Source: Thunnus maccoyii
Taxonomy: Eukaryota > Chordata > Actinopteri > Scombriformes > Scombridae
Assembly: GCF_910596095.1 (NCBI RefSeq)
Contig: NC_056548.1
Location: forward strand, 16,392,651 to 16,456,650
Reading direction: 5' to 3'
Length of the DNA: 64,000 bases
Under the pieces are notes generated by a model. It saw only the letters and a program-made list of their open reading frames with translations, was not told the origin of the DNA and made no database searches. The translations under genes were made by a program, and so were the position numbers. How positions within the stretch are numbered: position 1 is the stretch's first letter; each line of letters begins with the position of its first letter. This document shows, piece after piece, positions 27,531 to 40,300 of this stretch.

Positions 27531-27554
27531 CAAGCTTAGAGAGAAGGGGAATGA

Positions 27555-27625
27555 TAACGAACTTCTCCAGTTGGATTCGAACCGGGGACGTTGCAATCAC
27601 AGTGTATGTACCAGTTTCACTACAG
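27555..27625 (-). mobile_element. tRNA-like fragment, probably SINE-derived
   Basis: On the minus strand the segment contains a Pol III B-box-like GGTTCGAATCC (27573-27583). It is preceded by GATTGCAACGTCCCC and a GTAGTGAAACTGGTAC stretch resembling a D-arm/A-box region. A proper cloverleaf does not fold by eye, so I call it a SINE or tRNA relic rather than a tRNA gene. It directly follows the LINE 3' end. Confidence 0.35.
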
Positions 27626-27639
27626 GTATGATAATCACC

Positions 27640-30060
27640 ATGTTTTACTCAGTTTTCACAGCAATGTAAACAAAACAGGCAGAGAGAATTTGATGCATCG
27701 CTTAACAAAACCATTATGAGAAAACCACCGAAGGACTATCATATTGTATTGAAAGGGGGTTTCAGTTATTTTGTCCATCCCCTGTAGCTGTGACACACAA
27801 CTATCAGCCACTTGGGGACGGGAGTTATTCTGAGAGGGTTTTTTCCCCCGCTCAACACAATGAAATATGGATAAGAGTGGTGGGGATAGTGGTCAGCTGT
27901 CAACAAATTCCACAGCTTCCCGCCACCACTGATCAATCAGTCCGGTATATGAACCACAACAGCGCTGACCCGCTGGCTAGACCTGACATTAATCCTAAAT
28001 CTTCCAGTCAGTGCGGAGGAATGACAGGACACAATGTGGTGGTGGGAGTGAACGCTGATACGGACTCTAACAAGGAAAGGTGCTGATGCTAATGAGTAGA
28101 TCTGTGGCTCTTTAACGAGCCTGCGTCGTTTGATGTCCTAATTTACAATGAGCTGTGTCTCAGGGGTGCGGGATAATGAGCTGGCCCGGGATTCCCAGGG
28201 CAGCAGCTTGTGTAACCCACCTCATGCAGGGGACACTCACTCCCACCGAGTGTAAGTGAGAGACAGAGAGAGAGAAAGAGAGGGAGAGAGAGAGAGAGGA
28301 AGGACATATTGGATGTCTGTAGGAGAGAAGAGGGCGTGAGGGAGGAGGGTGCGGTGGTGGGTACATGTCATCTCTGCCTGATATGCTTGTTTGTACACAC
28401 CAATCATTGAATCGCTGCAACCAAGTGAGAAAAGCTTGTGTTCTCTGTGACAAACTGACCTCGGGCAACAAGAACACTCAGAAAGAGGAAATGGAGAAGG
28501 AAAGCATGGAGGGTGGGAGGGAGAAGTATAAGCTGTAGAGCGCAAGTGTTACAGTTGAGCCTGAGCTCGTGTGTGAGCCACGTCTTCGGCCATGAAACGC
28601 ATTCATGTCCAGAAGCCTCTCAAAGACTCCCTTTTTCCATTGCTTTCCTGCGCTCAACTCAATCAAAATTTCCCCTCCTCTTTTACTGGGTAACCCTGGA
28701 AAATATGGCTCCTACAGCACTCCAAAGCAAATTAGCAAATGTGGAGCTCAGTGACCTCAGTGTGGAGACCATCCACAAGAGTATGCGGCGTGCCCTACCA
28801 CCCCCACCTCTTACTGCTGCTGCTGCGTCTGCATGGCTGCATTAGTCAAGCTCAAATGGGTTTTTTCCGCCATGAGAAGCAGAGCATGACATGCGCTAAA
28901 CAATGGCAGGCAGATGACGAGCCAGCTCCATTTGATGATGGCCTCTGCTGACAACGTGGCAACGTGATTCATTAGGGGTGCACAGGTGGCCTGGGATCTA
29001 ATGAGTCACATTTTGTGCGGTTCTAATGTGCAAATGGCTCAAAGGGGGGGATGTACGATCTTAAAAGCAAGCTTCTTTTGGACAGTTATGATTTTTTTTT
29101 TCCAAGTTAGTGGTGGCGTGTTAGATTTTTTTCAGTATATCTAAATTTAATACAATGCAAGACAACATATTTAATCCTAAGCATCATTTTAATGCAACTA
29201 AATGCTATTAAATAAACAGACACTGGCTATTTCTATCAATTAACTTACAGAGATCTGTTTGTCAGAGTGAGAATGCCCCTGCTAGTGTTTCTAATCAGTC
29301 TCACCCATAAACACTGCCCCCCTCTGGCTAGCTGGCAGCCTGATGAGGATTTTTGTTTTTGCGTCAGTCATTAATTGAGTAAAAAGAGAAAGACTGTGGC
29401 CACAGGAGGGGGGGATTTTGTTCCACATCCAATAACGGATGCTCACTAGATGATAAAAAGAAAAAGTTTTCAAAATAAACACTCAGATGTACATTTTTGA
29501 AGTTGCAAAAGTGTCCTCAAATGTTCAAACTAACCTGCATTTAAATCTAACCTCATCTCAGTATCTTCGAATACTGAACATGCTTCAGAAATAGCTTGTT
29601 TTAGCATGCTAGTCAATTCATCACAGGAGCCACAACAATCCAAATTGTACCTGATCTATTAACTGCTCGCCACTGAGCACCGTTTGAACGTTTGACCTTC
29701 TAACAAAGCTCATGACATTATGTTGACATTTAAACTAATCCCTCCCACGGTTCTTAATCCCAGTGGCCGTGGACTGCCCTGACCCATCCTCTGAGCTCAA
29801 GCCCCCTTGCATGCACTCACCACACACTGACAGTAAAAGGCAGGGAGAGAAACACCACTCTGATAGCTGGACAAGTCAAGTTCAGAGAGCTCATGGGGTT
29901 CCGAGACATGCAGGCGATGAAAGGGCTGGTTAATTATCAAACACAAACTCAAGTATTAAAGCACACATCAAGATGAGGAGAGCCTCAGTCTGTGGCTCTC
30001 ATGTATCACCACTACATTCAGGTCACAGAGCCAAGAATCTGATTTTCTGAAAAAATAAAT
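27640..30060. other. Intergenic DNA with CpG-retaining unique blocks; no gene seen
   Basis: No recognisable coding sequence. A (GA)n tract runs about 28258-28300. The stretches 28080-28260 and 28680-29050 are non-repetitive and GC-balanced compared with their surroundings, and contain several homeodomain-type TAAT words. I regard them as candidate conserved non-coding elements on the six6 side of ppm1a. This is inference only. Confidence 0.4.
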
Positions 30061-31043
30061 AGGGAAGAACCGGGTCGAAAGTAACACAGCGATTTCTTCT
30101 GAGCCCATACTAGTCTGAAATGTATAACTGTCAGCAGGTGGAAAACTTACCAGAACTGTGAAAAATTGCATGGATACGTCAAACTTTCACAGAGTTGAAA
30201 AGCTGTTTTCGATCACGGTAGGTAAATTCACTCAAGTGGTACATTTTCTTTGAATGACAAATTGTGTTTATTGTTTCATGTGTCACAGTTATGATCATTT
30301 GACAGATTATTTGGTACTTTAACACATCCTGAAGTTTGCCATGTCAGAGTTTTTAAGTATAGAAGCAAGTCAGGTTTAATTGTCGGGTCGATTGTAACAG
30401 CTGTTTCTTTTGCCATCTATTGTAATGAGTTTTTATTTCACTATAATTATAATATATATTTAACTGTAAATCACTAAATATGACTTGAAGCATGAATTTA
30501 AGGAAATGCAATGTGTTAATGGGCTGATCTACATAGTTCGGCAAATGCGCATCATTGATTGTCAGGCCCAATGTTCTAAAAATGAAATTTAATATTTTTT
30601 TATTAAGATAAAGGACACAATATGTTTACAATTACATATTAACAAGGACATTGTTGGACATTTTTACTAAATTCAAGAATACTATAAACCAGAGTTTTTC
30701 AAAGTAGGAGGTGGGTCCAAATAGTTTCAGGGGAGGCTCAGTGAATGGAGGTGAAAAAGAAATACATTAGTTATTACATTAGTTATCAAAAGGAGATCAC
30801 AAAAAGCCTAAATGTGTGTGATTTGGTTAGAGAGATATTTCAGAGATACAGTAGTTTTGGGGAATTTTACTGTTTTTCCCACTTTCCCAGAGTCAGAAAC
30901 TAACAAATGCTTTCAGTCAGACCTTTTTTTTATGTATTTGGTGTAGTCTGAAGTCATGTCAAACAGCAATATCAGGCTATCTTGGCTCAACTGTTGAGTG
31001 TCTGAGTGTCTATGGGACCAAATAAGATGGGGGGAGGGGGTTG

Positions 31044-31081
31044 TGTTACTTTTGCCCCGACTGACGGGGTCCAAAGTAACA
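31044..31081. repeat. Inverted repeat around a GTAACA motif
   Basis: TGTTACTTTTGCCCCG (31044-31059) is followed after 5 nt by CGGGGTCCAAAGTAACA (31065-31081), its imperfect reverse complement. Related words occur at 30071-30086 (CGGGTCGAAAGTAACA) and 30384-30399 (CGGGTCGATTGTAACA). The region 30060-31690 may be an unrecognised DNA element, but no termini were identified. Confidence 0.6.
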
Positions 31082-31400
31082 ATGTGAAACTTCCATTCAA
31101 AGTCAAATTATACCAACATCTTTCCACATTTGTATATGTATAAGTATATAAATGAGTTGTTGATCAAAACGAAAATTAGTTTCTGTCTGTAACATTATCT
31201 TTTATAATGGCGTTGAAAAGTCTGAAAAGTGTTACGTTTGTCCTGGTTCTCCCTTACACTGAGATCTTTGAAAACAGCTCTTACCACTGTTACAAAGATA
31301 TTTGCAGAATCCTCAATGACTCTTTTACCATCTGTATGAGAAAATGTTTCATCTGCTGCACGATAAAAAAAAGATACTTATCCTGCTTCTCTTCTCATCC

Positions 31401-31588
31401 CAGCTGCTGGAAATAACAATGTCCTTGCTCTTTTTGTAAAATACATGTGAAACAGTAACACATTATTTTGTATTAAGTATAGAATTTTGGAAAGAAACAT
31501 AAAAATACACCAATAAAAATGATCATAGCAACTTTTAATGTTGATTCACATGGTATAAATTGGGCAAGGACATTGTCATTTCCAGCTG
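31401..31588. repeat. Imperfect 25-bp inverted repeat, arms about 135 bp apart
   Basis: The left arm 31401-31428 (CAGCTGCTGGAAATAACAAT, then GTCCTTGC) pairs with the right arm 31564-31588 (GCAAGGACATTGTCATTTCC, then AGCTG). There is one 3-nt insertion and one mismatch. The arms might be part of the same unclassified element as the GTAACA motifs upstream. Confidence 0.7.
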
Positions 31589-32169
31589 TTTGGATTACGA
31601 AAAAGAGGCGGAAATTTTTTGAAGAGGTTAAAAACATTTTTTTTTATCATGCAGTAGTTAACAGCACAACAGTAAGTGTTGTTACATGAACTTCAGTGTT
31701 ATTATTTTTTGTAAAATTGGATGCTTAGCCGCACTGTAATGGTAAGACATGAGAGGCACAAACTGGGTCTAACATGAGGACTGCCAGAGAGTGATTTACA
31801 GGACACATAAACACTAATATGTCAAACTACTCCACAGTCCGGAGGGAAATACAATCACTGCTATTTCTGCAGCTTCTTTGTAGCCTCTTCTTTGCCAGGA
31901 TATAAGAAGAATTATGAACAATGTGTGTCAAGAGTTGCCTGTGCCTCTGTATGTTCATGTGGCACATACAGATATGATTCAGCCCACCTGTTATTACCAG
32001 CAAGCATGTTTGGGTTTAATATCTTCTATTATTCATCCTTGACATTGTTATATAATCTATCTTTCTGTAAAACTGTTGTTATAACCGTCAAGTTTTTTTT
32101 CCCTTTACAATGGTAAAAGTTTCACTTGTGCTACAGGCTCAAACAGATTAAAAAAAAGTGATGAAATGA

Positions 32170-35100
32170 GAGGTACAAGATGACAACCCATTTATTTAGT
32201 AATACATTCTGCAAACTAGAAATTTTATTCAAACTTCAAAGGCTAAAAAAATGAAAGAAAGGAGGGAAAGAAGGGGAGAAAATTTAAGGAGCAGAGAGAG
32301 AAATGCATCAATTCACAAGCAAGGAATGCAATTTGTTCAATCGACAACACAAATAGTACAATTTAGTTCAGGGAACAAAGCTTTTTTCAACATTTTCTTT
32401 TTTTTTTCTGCCATTCCTTTGGAGCTAGAACATAATACAAAATATACAGTTATTGAACTTTGTAAAATAACTCACAGAGGCCTCTGAGAAGCATTTGAAT
32501 CAACATTGACAATACTTATCTACAGCACTCTAAAGCTATTCTTGAATGTAATCATAAATATAGCAGACATGAATGTATGTATGCACATTTTTGAATGCTT
32601 ACGAGGTTACCATGTTAAAACACTTGCATTTGTTAAAAGTATGACATCATCTGCAGTGAAAAATTAAATAAGCTTTTCAAGACTGAGATTCAAAAAAACG
32701 GTATCATGGGGGGGGAGGGGGGAGGGGGGAAATAGCATACAAACCAGTGATGGTTGAAAAGTTGTACCTTGTGACAACCAGGACAGAGTCACTTTGTTGA
32801 TAGTGTAAGTACCCTAACATGGAGACAGTTTTTAAATCTATAAAGAGTGTAATGTCAGCAGCATTACTCTTCCTCATAGTGTTTTGTTGAACAAGTACTT
32901 CAGGGGGCAACATGAGATTGGGTAAGGCAAATCGGTGAGCTTATTTATGAGCTGAAAAAAGGTCAGCAAAGTGAGGCTCAGGTCGCAGGGGGCAAATAAA
33001 CCACCGCTGCTAAGGGTCACACAGTAAACGCCACAACCGAGGTACATCAATATGTACAAGAGGGCGCAAGCAATTAAAATCTCTTCAACTTCTGCCAGGT
33101 AGTCCTCCGTACAAGAATATACAGGATGCATTCCAGGCAACCAAACATAACTCTGTAAATAGCTTTAAACTCTTTTTTTTTTCCTCTACAATAACATTTT
33201 CTGAGAAAAGCTGATTATACAGATGATCAGTGCATATGACTATTGTCATGTAGTCACACCTATTTTCTCACACATCTCACATTTCTAAAACCCTGAATTC
33301 TTGATACAATTCTAGATCTTTTTTTTTTTTAAGCTAAGTGAGCATCACACAAGTGGACAAGTTGGTGAAGTTACACAGGTGAGGCGTTTGAGGGCGTTTT
33401 GAAGGGGCATCAGCTTATACAACAAGGCCAATAGTGTTTCCTAGATGCTAAAAGAAGTCGTCATTCGCAGTAGCCACTTAAATCGTTACTTGTTTTTTTA
33501 ACATTATTACAATTCAGTCAAATACTATACATGAGCACAGGCTTATCCCACTCAATAGTGTGTTCAAATCCTAAGTTCTAGGGGGGAAAACCACAAGAAA
33601 AACTGCTCTCATTAGTCTGCACACATGAACTGCTTTCTGAACAGTTTGGATCTACAGAACACAAGACAAAAACACTTCCTATAAATGTTATGAGGTATTT
33701 TAGTTTCATGAAAAATTAAAACAAGGAGAAAGGATGTTGGGATCTTTTTTTTGTTTGTTTGTTCTTTTTTTTTTGTTGGGGCGGTGGGAGTAAAAGGGAT
33801 GCGTTTGAAACTTCACTGAAACAAAACACCCTTACAAATCACAGCCAAGCCACTGTAAATATCTGCTAACATTCCAACTACAGCAATTTTGAATATTTAA
33901 AAAAGTTTATTTCTACATTTATGTTCATTCTGTGGAATGAGTTGTTAACCAGCATCGTCTAAGGGTCACATCCTAAAAAGTAGAATTTGAGGGGCAAGTG
34001 CAGGACAGTCCATGGGGGGTGTGGGGGATATAAAGATTAGGTGATGGCCCCAAGTGGCAAAGAAATATATGTTTGTTCCTTATTGAGCTTGAAAAAAAAA
34101 AAAAAAAGCATGAAAGGTTGCTTTCAGAGTCATCAAAACAAGCAGCTGGTTGCTGAAAACTAGTTGATAAGAGAGACATTTAGTGCACTGGCTTAAAAAA
34201 TACAAGCAATGCAGCGCAAAATAATAAAACAGCTTCCAGATGCACTATAAACTGCTTATCTAAATTCACACAAACTAATACGTTTTCTCCAATCTTCTGT
34301 TATCAAACAATGAATGAGTTTTCCTTTTACATGATATAAGTACAGTCAGTATATAAGTACTGTGGTAGAAATACAAAATTGTTTTCCAACACTGAAGTGT
34401 GGCGGTTTTGTCTTTTTCTTTATTTCTGGAAAAAGGAAAATTCAGTGAAACTAAGCAAACAAACACACAAAAATAAATTTTCCCTATTTCACGGACATGT
34501 TTTGCTTTAGTGAGCCACCACTTTAACAGGGAATCTGATTTATTACAACTGTGCTGCTATTTACGTTTTTAGGAGAGATGACACTGTCTGCTTAAAAGGT
34601 ACCAGATGGAGTTTCCACTTTAAACTCAGAATTTAATTTACATGCAACATATCTTTCCAAAATGATTTTTTATGCCTTTAAGGCTTAACAAACATGTTCA
34701 CTGCCATTCCACGTCTCATGAAACCTGCACCTTTTACATTAGCTTGCAGTCTTATCGTCTTTTTTTCTTTTAGGTGCATTGGCAAATTGCCGCAACCATT
34801 TGTATACACATTACTGCCCCCTGCAGTCAGAAGCGCACATCACGTCACCCATGTTCGTGTCCTGTACGTTCATTCTTGCTAGTAAAGCAAGGACCCGCTC
34901 ATCAAGAAATTTCTCAACAGCACCACTGGTGGTCAAAAACTCCACAGAGTACCTTTAAAGTTAAGATGACTCTCTAACATCTTTACACTTTAACATCTTC
35001 TACCTGGTTACAGCTAGGTTCTCTTTTATATTAATAGTTCTTTTCATATAGGCTTTGCACTTACAAAATCTGGGTGGTCTTTGGCCTTTTTGCCACTAAA

Positions 35101-37398
35101 GCATATTAGAAAGCAGCTCATTTAGGATTCTAGTCAAAGTTAAAATCTATGTTCTGTTTAACATTTCATAATTTGCTACCCACCACAAACCCAAATGTGG
35201 TGAAATAGTTAGGATTGTCATTTTGATAGATGAAGAATTACATTTTTAGTACATTATTACCATCATGTTCTATGAATGAAGCTTTCACAAAGTGTAGATC
35301 AGAGACACCAAAGTGATAGAACAGGGAAACCATTTCCAAAGTATTCAGCTAACCATCCCGAGACAAACCAGAATCACATTCTGTCCATGGCAAAAAGCTA
35401 ACTCAAGCGACATGATTTATTCCTTGAGAGTTTAAGTCAAAAATATATACATACATAAATTTCCAACAATGCAATTTTAGACAAAAAAAGGCAGAAAATA
35501 AATCTGAAATAAAACCATTTCTCTTCAAGAAATATATCTACTGTGTGTGGTAAATACAGATTTAGTCAGTGACTATTCATCTTTTCAGAGGGTAAAATTT
35601 GCTGAAAATCAACTCGCGAATCAATAGCAGCAAACTGTATTGTGCTCTGGCTTGTGGTGCCGTGGAGGGGGGGAAGGTTTTTGAGCAGAACAAACCCAAT
35701 GGGAATAAAAAGATGCTATACAACCATGAGAACTCATTGAAGTAAGCGGATTTGTTCTTAGTTTGAACGTCCAAATAAAGACCATGTAAAAAAAAAAAAA
35801 AAAAAAAAGAAGAAGCCTTTTTTAGAGTCAATAGTTTATCATCAGACTATTAATGGGTGATTTTCTCTAAAATAGTCAGTGCTTAAGCTGTTTACATCAG
35901 TCAAATTACCAGATAATGTTAAAGATAGAAGCTAAAATAGTATCTGTACCACACACAAACTGAATCTCATGAAAAAAAAAAAAACTTGGCATAGGCTGTC
36001 ATAAAGCTGAAACAAGTGATCATAAATCATATGGCACCCTCAGTGGGCACTGCTAACAATGAATGTTTTAGAAACTGAAATTAAAATATGACACAATAGA
36101 TGTGTAAGCTAGTCGAGACCTGACTAGCTGCAAACCATTGTACACTGTGGGTAAATTGAACTACTTTTGTCATCTCAGGTTACAGTATAGTTCTGGCTTG
36201 AAGTTGTTCAAATAGCGTAACAGCATGTAAACTCTGTTATCCAAAGCTTTTGGAATAAGAAGTAGTGAAAACCTGTGTCGGGTCGATATGAAACACCAGC
36301 TGAGAAGGGCAGACAATGGGGTAAGCGCATTGGGATAGCAATTCCCTTAAACTCCAGCCTGGTCTGTTGTCTGAACCACCTTAGCAAAAAATTTTAAATT
36401 AAGAGTTGCACATATAGATCTGCCTTTAAACTAACACACGTGCGCACACACATACACACAAGCACCCACGCACGCTTGCAAGTATCTATCTGACAAACGT
36501 GTTAAACAGGGGTCTTTTTCATCAGATGCCTCGAAGAAATGAAAAGGGAAAAAAAAGAGATTTTTTTTCACTTCACACGTCCAAAATGACTGAAAAACAC
36601 TTTGCAATTATTATTTGAGCATGTACAGAAAACCACTTACAAAAATAAAATACAATAAAAAAAGCACAGGGAAAAAATAATTAGGATTTAAATGGTTTGA
36701 TATAGAGAGCTTACTGTGCTGTCAACTATACAATTTACCCGTTTCTTAAAGGAGCATAGACTAACTGGAAAAAAAAACAAACCCTAAAGTAAAGTAAAAG
36801 CGCAGAGACATTGTGCCTGGAGGACAAGCAGTAATATTCACTGAATAGACATTTGTTAGAATTCCAGAAGAGCAGGAAAAGGCAGATAGTGCATAAAAGG
36901 TTCTCTTTTTCATTTCTTTCATTTTTTAACTTAAAATCAAGCTGCATTAAATACAGGCTGTTTGTACAGGACAATTGCACTTCACAAAAACAGAAATATA
37001 CAAACACACATAAGGAAATGTGAATCAAATTAATTACAGCAAAAAAATCTTACTACTTAAGCTGATTATTTAACAAAAAAAAAAAAAAAAGAAAACCTTG
37101 TGGACTCACTTGTTATGGATTACTTTAGAGGAGAGTATTAAGGTGGGTGAACAAAAAGGGGAGACAAGACGGTGGGGATCCTGAACTCCAGAGTGGACTT
37201 GGTGCTGCACTATTCCAGGTTTGTGTGCATGCAACTCCTCTTCCTCCTCCTCCTTCTCCTCCTCCTCCCATGAAATTCCCTTCTTAGAAACCAAAAGCTC
37301 AGAGTGACGGAGAGACAGACTGCTGAGCTGAGCTGCTGTGGGTCTTGAGAGGATGGTGGTTTGTAAACTCTATGCTGTGTTAGTGGTAGGAGGTTGTG
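32170..37398 (-). other. Candidate long 3' UTR of ppm1a
   Basis: This is the minus-strand DNA following the ppm1a stop codon. It has no other gene and is A/T-rich. It holds several minus-strand AATAAA signals, including 34544-34539, 34424-34419, 33911-33906 and a distal one at 32196-32191. Mammalian PPM1A transcripts also have a long 3' UTR, so a tail of several kb is plausible, but the real end cannot be fixed from sequence. It contains a TTAA MITE (34596-34954) and a G-rich run at about 32708-32729 on the plus strand. Confidence 0.35.
34596..34954. mobile_element. TTAA-flanked MITE within the ppm1a 3' region
   Basis: The left end after TTAA (34592-34595) reads AAGGTACCAGATGGAGTTT. The right end before TTAA (34955-34958), read inward, is AGGTACTCTGTGGAGTTTTT. 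The termini are therefore imperfect inverted repeats with a TTAA target-site duplication. The element is about 359 bp with no coding capacity. It is a different family from the elements at 9594 and 42173 by terminal sequence. Confidence 0.7.
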
Positions 37399-40300
37399 TT
37401 ACCACATGTCGTCTGTGGACGCAGAGTCCTTGATAAGAGAGGAGAGGAGGGAGAAACCCTTCAGACTCTGGCTCTAAATCCATGAGATCTCTATCAATAG
37501 CTGGACAGGTTTAAGTATTTATGATAAAAAAACTGACAGATGATGTAATCATCCAGGAGTTGATAGAGATAGTTGAGTATCAACAACACTTTTTTCCCAC
37601 CAACATTTTTGATGCTATTATAAATATTTCTACAAACAGACGATCTGGAGATGAAGAAACATAATATTCAATCAAATGTGCCTTCGTTGAAGATACAAGA
37701 TACCTATTTTATATCATGGCCACAGAAAATACTCTTTACTGATTGGCTGGCAGGAGTTGACACACCTCAAACATTACTCTGATAAATAAAGGAGGCCTTG
37801 TCATGCATTGTCACATAAAAAAACAACTTGTTTCTTAAGTTTCTGGCCTTAAAATTCTTATTAAGTCTCTTAAAAATAGAATCATTGAAGTTACTGGTGC
37901 ATTTTGACCTTGTTATTTGTTTCAAATATAAAGCAAACTAACAGAAAATTATAGTTTTTCTTTTTCAATTTTAACAAACCGAACCATCAAGTTCAAAGTG
38001 TAATAAGTGCGGTACCCTCTCAACCAGACAGCAAATCAGAAATACAGAATCTACAGATTATGAGTCAACCAATATCTATAAATAGTGATAATAGAGTGGA
38101 TACATTTTGATATGTTTTAACCGATATTAGACAGCAGTAGAGCATGATCTCACAAAAATATGAATGTTCAGAGCATACGCTTTAAAATCCACAGATTATT
38201 CATTTATCATACGATAAATATTTGGTTAAGTATTTGATTCGGGTTTGTAAAACAGGTGATTTCTGCCGTATGACAAACATCTAAATTCTTTAGATGGCTG
38301 ATGAGGCATTGACTCTATTTTAGAAGTTATTATTTATGTTGAGTAATGTTTACATCATATTTAAACAAATGTTCAACTGATTGATATCCTCACTACACAG
38401 AAACCCTAAACAATTTTTAGGTATGACACTGTAGTTATCAGGGATTGGGTCCAAGACCATATAAACTCATCCATCTAACAGGAGATGGTCTACGGCCAAG
38501 AGAAACAGACACTGCTGGAATTTATTAACATCTCATTTAGACCGACACAGCAACGCACATCACACCTGCGTTGGTGGTCTATCTGAAAGTGTCAACTGTC
38601 CTCCTTTGGTGACCTAGCGTTGCTACCATAAATGGAAATGAATTCAATGACACCCACATTTAAATACCATTTAACCGGCTCACCGAAAAAAGAAAGAAAG
38701 TAAAGAGAGAGAGAGAGGTAAATAGAATGGGTGAAACAGAGAGAGGGAGCATGTATATGAACAGAAAGAGGTGAAAGTGAAATTTAACTTGTATTTGGTA
38801 ATAAATGTAATTCAGTGTCATTCTGAAATGTATGGGACTACAAAGCAGACTGGAGTCTCTCTAACGGTGAGAAGTAGGTTGACAGCTGACTTAAATGAAT
38901 GTGCTGAATGCGGGTCAAAACGGCGTTGAGCAGACTCACCCTATACGCGCCTGCTGTGTGAGAGCGGTATTATATGTACTAGTGATTGATTGGGCTCAGG
39001 ATACAATCGGTTCAGTAAAGCAGAATCTAAGACACATGACAGCATTATGGTCATATGATTCAAAACCAAATACAGATGAAAGTAAAAATGTGCAAACTGA
39101 AAGACGGTCATGAAATACATGCGTGACAAGAGATACCAATCAATCGATAAAGCATACTAGTAGCTTCTTACAACAAAGAAAATGTAGCAAATGCTCCTTT
39201 TCTATTTGAGGTTTTTCTCTATTTAAGGTTTAGGGTTGTTTTAGGTCTGTAAGAAAGCGGCAATGTGTGGAAAGCCTGTTATTAATTTTCCACACGTAGT
39301 GGCTATTACAAAAGAACTTTGTTACAAATTTGATTGTGACAGCGCTGTAATAAACAACACGTTTATGTATTAACTTGTTTGATTGACTCACGTTTAGTTC
39401 AGGCTTATGTTCTGCAGATTACGTTTTGTGGGTCAAGTTTAGTGGCACAACACAGACAATGTCAACCTCTTAAAGCACCATTTAGCACCAACGTAATGAC
39501 CTTAAATATAAATATGACATTGATGGGTTGGAACAGTAAATATCAAATTAGTCTACAAGATTTACTTTGTACAATAATTATTCTAAAAGCTAAAGGATAT
39601 AATCGCAATGACTACCATAATTTTCATGACTGGAGTAACATCTTATTTCAACACTATCTGCAAGATACACCACTGACTATCATATTTACTGTATGCTGTA
39701 ACTTAACTTGGCTACAATGAGTGAGCTGTCTGCCATCAGTTAGGTTGCAGGTAGCCAAACTAGCTTCAGAAGCTTTCAAATTCAGAATGTCAGTTTTAGT
39801 AAAGGGCTAAAAATGATGCAAACAAATAGGTAACATGTCTGTTTGTCCTGCCTGCATCCTGACTATTTCCCAATTTCCATTTTGTATTTTTACTTTTACT
39901 ATTTACCTTTAAAAATGTCAGTATTTACTTATTTACAGAATTTTTTATAAAACAAAAATTTCCCTACAAAAATTGACGCAAAGTTTATTTTTTTCCTGCC
40001 AAATTAAGATGTATTGTTAATTACTGTAATTATATTATTTACTATCTACATACTTTTTTGATTGAATGATTGACTTTGAAAAGAAGAGAGGAACGCCTCA
40101 GAGGTGACATACTGTAAAAGCAGTAATGGATATCTCAAACTAGGTTTCTCACACTGTTTAAATATCCTGTTGCTGCCGTTTAGAAAAATTAGCTTCTGTT
40201 CTATTACTTCCACTTCTTTGGTGTGGACCACAACTTTAAAAAAAGAAACAGCTGAACCCAAGGATATAGTCCTGGCAGTTGTTTGTAAGTGTGATTGTTT

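Noticed and set aside
27555..27625. A functional tRNA gene
   Set aside because: Only the B box is good. The anticodon and acceptor stems do not pair by eye, so I kept it only as a SINE or tRNA relic.
28160..28545. Two overlapping minus-strand frames across the (GA)n tract
   Set aside because: Ser/Leu repeats are produced by the microsatellite. Not genes.
31207..31416. 69-codon frame (MALKSLKSVTFVLVLP...)
   Set aside because: A hydrophobic start suggested a signal peptide, but the rest is cysteine-scattered AT-rich translation. It overlaps the repeat-like 30-31.7 kb region and has no splice or homology support.
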